The notes under the pieces: model-generated
Told to the model about the DNA's origin: nothing
The model's input: the letters and a program-made list of their open reading frames with translations, nothing else
Database searches by the model: none
Source: Stygiobacter sp.
Lineage (GTDB): Bacteria > Pseudomonadota > Alphaproteobacteria > Rhodospirillales > Magnetospirillaceae
Length of the DNA stretch: 64,000 nucleotides
Reading direction: 5' to 3'
Assembly (NCBI GenBank): GCA_006218045.1
Contig: VBWB01000001.1
Location: 310,001-374,000 of the forward strand
Shown here: positions 59,438 to 64,000 of the stretch, in pieces
Layout: each line of letters starts with the position of its first letter
How positions within the stretch are numbered: the first letter of the stretch is position 1
Position numbers and translations under genes: made by a program

Positions 59438-60280
59438 TCAGTGCCTGCCTGCGGCGGCGAGTTCGTCGCGGTGCCACCATTCAAGCGTGGTTTTGGCGCC
59501 AAGGGTGACCAGGGCCAGAAGCGCGAGAAGCGAGGCGACGGCGAATGCGCCGACGAAATCATATTCATTGTACAAGATCTCCACATGCAGGGGCATGGTG
59601 TTGGTCAGGCCGCGAATGTGGCCCGACACCACGGAAACGGCGCCGAACTCACCCATGGCGCGGGCGTTGCAAAGCAGCACCCCGTACAGCAATCCCCATT
59701 TGACGTTGGGCAGGGTGATGGCCCAAAAGGTGCGCAAGCCGCCGGCGCCCAGGGTCAGGGCGGCTTCCTCCTCGTCGCGGCCCTGTTCCTCCATCAGCGG
59801 GATCAACTCGCGGGCGACGAAGGGGAAGGTGACGAAAATGGTGGCCAGGACGATACCGGGCACGGCGAAGACGATCTTGACGTCGTGTTCGATCAGCCAC
59901 GGCCCCAAGGCGCTTTGAGCCCCGAACAACAGCACGTAGATCAGGCCGGAAATCACCGGCGACACCGAGAACGGCAGGTCGATGAACGAGATCAGCCAAG
60001 CCTTGCCGGCGAAGTCGAATTTAGCGATGGCCCAACTGGCCGCCAGGCCGAAGGCCAGGTTGAGGGGCACGGCGATGCCGGCGACCAGCAAGGTCAGGCG
60101 GATGGAGGCCAAGGTGTCGTCGCCGCCCAGGGAGCGCCAATAGGCATCGGCCCCTTTGCGCAAGGCTTCGGTCAGCACGGCGGCCAGCGGCAGTACCAGG
60201 AACAGGGCCAGAAAGCTGACGGCGACGGCGATCAGCAGCCAGCGGACGAGGATGGGGTCGCGGGTGGCGGCGCGGCTCAT
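59438..60280 (-). CDS. cysW: Sulfate ABC transporter permease CysW
   Basis: [81 protein letters not shown]. Confidence 0.94.
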   Translation of the reverse strand: MSRAATRDPILVRWLLIAVAVSFLALFLVLPLAAVLTEALRKGADAYWRSLGGDDTLASIRLTLLVAGIAVPLNLAFGLAASWAIAKFDFAGKAWLISFIDLPFSVSPVISGLIYVLLFGAQSALGPWLIEHDVKIVFAVPGIVLATIFVTFPFVARELIPLMEEQGRDEEEAALTLGAGGLRTFWAITLPNVKWGLLYGVLLCNARAMGEFGAVSVVSGHIRGLTNTMPLHVEILYNEYDFVGAFAVASLLALLALVTLGAKTTLEWWHRDELAAAGRH

Positions 60281-61101
60281 GACAATCCCCCCAGGCGTTG
60301 GCGGTTCCATTTTTGCAGCATGTTGATGGCCAGCAGCATGGCGAAGGACACCGCCAGCATCAGGCAAGCGATGGCGGTGGCGCCGACGTAATCGTATTGT
60401 TCCAGCTTGGTGACGATGAGGAGCGGTGCGATTTCCGATACGCCGGGCAGATTGCCGGCGATGAAGATGATCGAGCCGTATTCGCCCACGGCGCGGGCGA
60501 AGGCCAGCGAGATGCCGGTCAGAAGCGCCGGGGCGATGGACGGCAGGATGACGCGGAGGAAGGTCTGCACCCGGCTGGCGCCCAGACAGGCGGCGGCTTC
60601 CTCCAATTCGGAATCCACGTCCTGCAACACCGGCTCGACCGTGCGGACGACGAAGGGGACACCGATGAAGATCATGGCGATGATGGCGCCCAAGGGGGTG
60701 AAGGCGACCTTGAACGGCAGCAATTGCCCGATCCAGCCGTTGGGGGCGTAAAGCGCGGTCAGGGCGATGCCGGCGACGGCGGTGGGCAGGGCGAAGGGCA
60801 GGTCGATGAAGGCGTCGATCAGTTTGCGTCCGGGAAACGGATAGCGCACCAATACCCAGGCCACCAGCAGGCCGAAGACGCCGTTGATCAGGGCGGCGAT
60901 GGCGGCACCGCCGAACGACAGTCGGAACGAGGCCAGCACCCTGGCATCGGTCAAGGTGTCCAGCCATTGCTGGGCGGTCATGCCGGCGGCTTTCAGGATC
61001 AATGCCGCCAGCGGGATCAGCACCACCAGCGACAGATAGCCTATGGTCAATCCCAGGGTAGCCGAGAACCCCGGGATGACGCGAACGGACTTGGCCGACA
61101 T
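60277..61101 (-). CDS. cysT: Sulfate ABC transporter permease CysT
   Basis: VIPGFSATLGLTIGYLSLVVLIPLAALILKAAG; FARAVGEYGSIIFIAGNLPGVSEIAPLLIVTKLEQYDYVGATAIA. Confidence 0.94.
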   Translation of the reverse strand: MSAKSVRVIPGFSATLGLTIGYLSLVVLIPLAALILKAAGMTAQQWLDTLTDARVLASFRLSFGGAAIAALINGVFGLLVAWVLVRYPFPGRKLIDAFIDLPFALPTAVAGIALTALYAPNGWIGQLLPFKVAFTPLGAIIAMIFIGVPFVVRTVEPVLQDVDSELEEAAACLGASRVQTFLRVILPSIAPALLTGISLAFARAVGEYGSIIFIAGNLPGVSEIAPLLIVTKLEQYDYVGATAIACLMLAVSFAMLLAINMLQKWNRQRLGGLS

Positions 61102-62144
61102 TACTTCTTCGCCTGGATGCGGTCGAAGATGCCGCCATCGCCGAAATGTTCCTTCTGCGCCTTGCCCCAGCCGCCGAAGACGTCGTCGATGGTGAACAGC
61201 CGCACATTGGGGAAGTCGGAGGCGTACTTCTTGGCGATGTCGGGATCGCGCGGACGGTAATGATGCTTGGCGGCGATTTCCTGACCCTCGGGCGAGTACA
61301 GGAACTTCAGGTAGGCCTCGGCCTGGGCGCGGGTGCCCCGACGGTCGACGACCTTGTCGACCACCGCCACCGGCGGCTCGGCCAGGATGGACAGGCTGGG
61401 AATGACGGTCTCGAAGCCGCCGCCGAATTCGCGGTTGGCCAGGATGGCTTCATTTTCCCACGACAGGAAGACGTCGCCGATGCCACGCTGGGCGAAGGTG
61501 GTGAGCGAGCCCCGCGCGCCGGTATCGAGCACCGGGACGTTCTTGTAGATCTTGCCGACGAAATCCTCGGCCTTGGCCTGATCATTGTTCCACTTGTTGA
61601 GGGCATAGCCCCAGGCGGCCAGATGGTTCCAGCGCGCCCCGCCCGAGGTCTTGGGATTGGGGGTGATGACCTGGACGTCGGAACGGATCAGGTCATCCCA
61701 ATCCTTGATGGTCTTCGGGTTGCCCTTCCTGACCAGGAAGACGATGGTCGAGGTATAGGGCGACGCATTATAGGACAAACGCTTCTGCCAATCGGGCTCC
61801 AGCAGCTTGGCCTTTTCGGCGATGGCGTCGATGTCGTAGGCGAGAGCAAGGGTGACCACGTCGGCTTCCAGCCCGTCGATGACGCCGCGGGCCTGCTTGC
61901 CCGAGCCGCCATGGGATTGGTTGATCTTCAAATCCTCGCCGGTCCTGGTCTTCCAGTGCTTGACGAAGGCCGTGTTGAACTCCTGGTAAAGCTCGCGGGT
62001 GGGGTCATAGGACACGTTCAACAGGGTCTTGGGCTCGGCCGCCAGGGCGCCGGGAATGGCGATGGCGATGGCGGCGGCAATGGCGGTCGCGGCGGCGGCG
62101 GCGATGGCCGCGCGCTTGATGTCTTGGATCAGAAACCAGGTCAT
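61101..62144 (-). CDS. Sulfate ABC transporter substrate-binding protein
   Basis: [71 protein letters not shown]. Confidence 0.95.
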   Translation of the reverse strand: MTWFLIQDIKRAAIAAAAATAIAAAIAIAIPGALAAEPKTLLNVSYDPTRELYQEFNTAFVKHWKTRTGEDLKINQSHGGSGKQARGVIDGLEADVVTLALAYDIDAIAEKAKLLEPDWQKRLSYNASPYTSTIVFLVRKGNPKTIKDWDDLIRSDVQVITPNPKTSGGARWNHLAAWGYALNKWNNDQAKAEDFVGKIYKNVPVLDTGARGSLTTFAQRGIGDVFLSWENEAILANREFGGGFETVIPSLSILAEPPVAVVDKVVDRRGTRAQAEAYLKFLYSPEGQEIAAKHHYRPRDPDIAKKYASDFPNVRLFTIDDVFGGWGKAQKEHFGDGGIFDRIQAKK

Positions 62145-62281
62145 TCATTCGGCTCCTAAGATAGAAGTCTATAGGAAGTTAGGCTTATCTGACTGGAAAA
62201 GGCGCCGGGTGGTGCCGTCGGTCGATCTCTTCCGATGAATTTATCTGTGGCCAAGGTGCCCGTGCGGCTCACTCATGTCAA

Positions 62282-62303
62282 CTATAAATCTACCAATTTA
62301 TAG
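62282..62303. promoter_or_regulatory. AT-rich palindrome CTATAAAT-ctacca-ATTTATAG
   Basis: Perfect 8+8 inverted repeat between divergent sulfate-binding-protein and ketosynthase-like genes. Confidence 0.6.
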
Positions 62304-62320
62304 ACTGATGTGGTGACCGC

Positions 62321-63136
62321 GTGAAATGCGGGCGGACGGGAGACTTTTCCTCATGGTTGCAATGTCGTTCGACTAGGGATCGTTTGCGTGCTAAACCCCT
62401 GATCGTCCAATGGCTGGACCGGCATCCGGGGGAGAGGGTGGTGTCTGTTTGCGTGCGCGTTGCCGCTTGGGCGGCCTGGGATGGACACGCCGATGTGCTG
62501 GCCGTGGGCGGTATGGTTCCGCCCGCCCGCCCGGCTTTGCCGGCTTTGTTGCGGCGGCGGGTTTCGCCCTTGGGGCGCAAGGCGTTGCAAGCGGCCTGGG
62601 CGATCCTGCCCGCCGATTGCCAACCACGCCTGATCCTGGCTTCACGCCATGGCGAATACGCCCGCACCTTCGAGCTTCTCACCAGCCTGAGCGAAAGCGC
62701 CGAGGTGTCGCCGGCTGAATTCAGCTTGGCGGTGCATCATGCCTTGGCCGGGCTGTTGTCCATCGCCACCGGCAATCGACAGGGCCACTCGGCTGTGGCT
62801 GCCGGCGCCGATTCATTCGGTTATGGGCTGCTGGAAGCGGCTTGTTTCGTCGCCGAACAAGCAACTCCCGCCCTACTTTTCTATTTCGACGAAGCCTTGC
62901 CGCCGATCTATGCCCCGATCAGCGACGATGACGGCCCTGCCTTCCCCCTGGCCCTGGCCGCGCTGCTGGTGCCGCAATCCTGGCCCGCCGCCCGCGTCAT
63001 CCATATGCACATGGAAAGCGGGGATGGTCAGCCCGGTCAGTGTCCGGCGCGCGCGTTCCTGTCGGTGCTGGAACAGGATGGCGAAGCCGTGGCCCAGGGT
63101 GGGCGCCATGCTTGGCGGTGGTCCCATGCGGCTTGA
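62321..63136 (+). CDS. Beta-ketoacyl synthase-like protein (Ketoacyl-synt_2 type)
   Basis: ASRHGEYARTFELLTSLSESAEVSPAEFSLAVHHALAGLLSIATGNRQGHSAVAAGADSFGYGLLEA. Start uncertain (GTG 62438/62441 possible). Confidence 0.8.
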   Translation: MKCGRTGDFSSWLQCRSTRDRLRAKPLIVQWLDRHPGERVVSVCVRVAAWAAWDGHADVLAVGGMVPPARPALPALLRRRVSPLGRKALQAAWAILPADCQPRLILASRHGEYARTFELLTSLSESAEVSPAEFSLAVHHALAGLLSIATGNRQGHSAVAAGADSFGYGLLEAACFVAEQATPALLFYFDEALPPIYAPISDDDGPAFPLALAALLVPQSWPAARVIHMHMESGDGQPGQCPARAFLSVLEQDGEAVAQGGRHAWRWSHAA

Positions 63137-63962
63137 TCCTGGCCGGCTGTGGCGCGGTTTCGGCACCGCCTTGTTCCTGTCGCTGATCGGGCTGGGCGGG
63201 ACGCTGATGGCGGTGACGGTGTTTCCGGTCGTCAATCTGCTCACCCGCGATCCAAGCGTGCGGCAGCGTCGCATTCTTTACGCCATGCATCTGGCCTTCC
63301 GGCTTTATTGCAGGGCCATCACGGCCCTGCGGGTCGCCGACATCGACATCAAGGGCGGCGAACGGCTGCGTCATCTGCAAGGCGCCCTGATCGTCGCCAA
63401 TCATCCGTCGCTGCTGGATGTGGTGATGATCATCGCGGCGACGCCAAGGGTGCAATGCATCGTCAAGGCCGGGCTGTGGCGGCACCCGCTTTACCGCCTG
63501 ACCGTGGGCGGTGCCGGCTTCCTCCGCAACGATCTGGAACCGGAAGAGCTGGTCGCCGCCTGCACCCGCGATCTGCATGCGGGGCTCAACCTGATCATCT
63601 TTCCCGAAGGCACCCGCACCATCCCCGGCACCCGGCCCAAGCTGCACCGCGGCTTCGCCAATCTGGCCATCACCGCCGCTTGCCCGGTGCAGGTGCTGAC
63701 CATCACCTGCGACCCGCCGGTGCTGCACAAGGGCAATCCGTGGTGGCGGGTGCCGGAAAAGCGTTCGCGCTTTTGCCTGGAGGTGGGAGAATTGCTCGAC
63801 ATCGGTCATTTCACCGACGGCCATATCCGTTCGGTGGCGGCGCGGCGGCTGGTCGCCCATCTGGATAACTTCTACCTGGAAAAATTGGGTCATGGACACG
63901 TTGGAACAGCAATTGAAGACATTGATCGTCGAGGCGTTGAAGCTGGAGGATCTGTCGCCTGA
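63126..63962 (+). CDS. 1-acyl-sn-glycerol-3-phosphate acyltransferase family protein
   Basis: GALIVANHPSLLDVVMIIAATPRVQCIVKAGLWRHPLYRLTVGGAGFLRND...LIIFPEGTRTIPGTRPKLHRGFANLAI; ATG 63126. Confidence 0.9.
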   Translation: MRLDPGRLWRGFGTALFLSLIGLGGTLMAVTVFPVVNLLTRDPSVRQRRILYAMHLAFRLYCRAITALRVADIDIKGGERLRHLQGALIVANHPSLLDVVMIIAATPRVQCIVKAGLWRHPLYRLTVGGAGFLRNDLEPEELVAACTRDLHAGLNLIIFPEGTRTIPGTRPKLHRGFANLAITAACPVQVLTITCDPPVLHKGNPWWRVPEKRSRFCLEVGELLDIGHFTDGHIRSVAARRLVAHLDNFYLEKLGHGHVGTAIEDIDRRGVEAGGSVA

Positions 63963-64000
63963 GGACATCGACGCCGCCGAACCTTTGTTCGGCGATGCTG
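63892..64000 (+). CDS. Acyl carrier protein, 5' part only
   Basis: MDTLEQQLKTLIVEALKLEDLSPEDIDAAEPLFGDA, ACP N-terminus just before the expected DSL phosphopantetheine site; overlaps the acyltransferase 3' end; cut by the window edge. Confidence 0.8.
   Translation, partial: MDTLEQQLKTLIVEALKLEDLSPEDIDAAEPLFGDA

Noticed and set aside
62040-62110. GGCGGC/GATGGC microsatellite-like run
   Set aside because: Encodes the Ala-rich signal peptide of the sulfate-binding protein; explained by codon bias.

Overview
High-GC alphaproteobacterial chromosome segment. Gene content and codon style suggest Magnetospirillum/Rhodospirillales; this is an inference, no database was searched. I support about 54 coding regions, mostly chromosomal core genes: pntAA-AB-B, rpsU, rpsD, COQ9, dxs-ispA-xseB, tlyA, SRAP, cysA-W-T-sbp, fused indolepyruvate:ferredoxin oxidoreductase, pepF, an acyl-CoA synthetase and an RND pump. 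Many signalling genes are interleaved. No rRNA, complete tRNA, CRISPR array, intact transposon or prophage was seen. The strongest leads are: (1) a 27.1-31.8 kb island with a kinase-like/pseudokinase protein fused to a cNMP-binding domain, FecR, an OmpA lipoprotein and a CHASE2 nucleotide cyclase; (2) a 2.3-10.7 kb module (FIST, multi-PAS histidine kinase, RR-HDOD, RR-degenerate HD-GYP) converging on an RR-EAL gene and a Cys-motif unknown; (3) a 1.2k-aa protein with duplicated TPR-glycosyltransferase halves around an FkbM-like methyltransferase region; (4) the start of an aryl-polyene-like FAS cluster at the right edge; (5) several unexplained intergenic structures. The latter include a two-copy repeat with a compensatory base-pair change in one hairpin, a nested inverted-repeat block after pepF, a MITE/REPIN-like composite, and a hairpin over the Shine-Dalgarno of a persulfide dioxygenase gene. 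Many long ORFs in the track are antisense GC-frame shadows and were not called.
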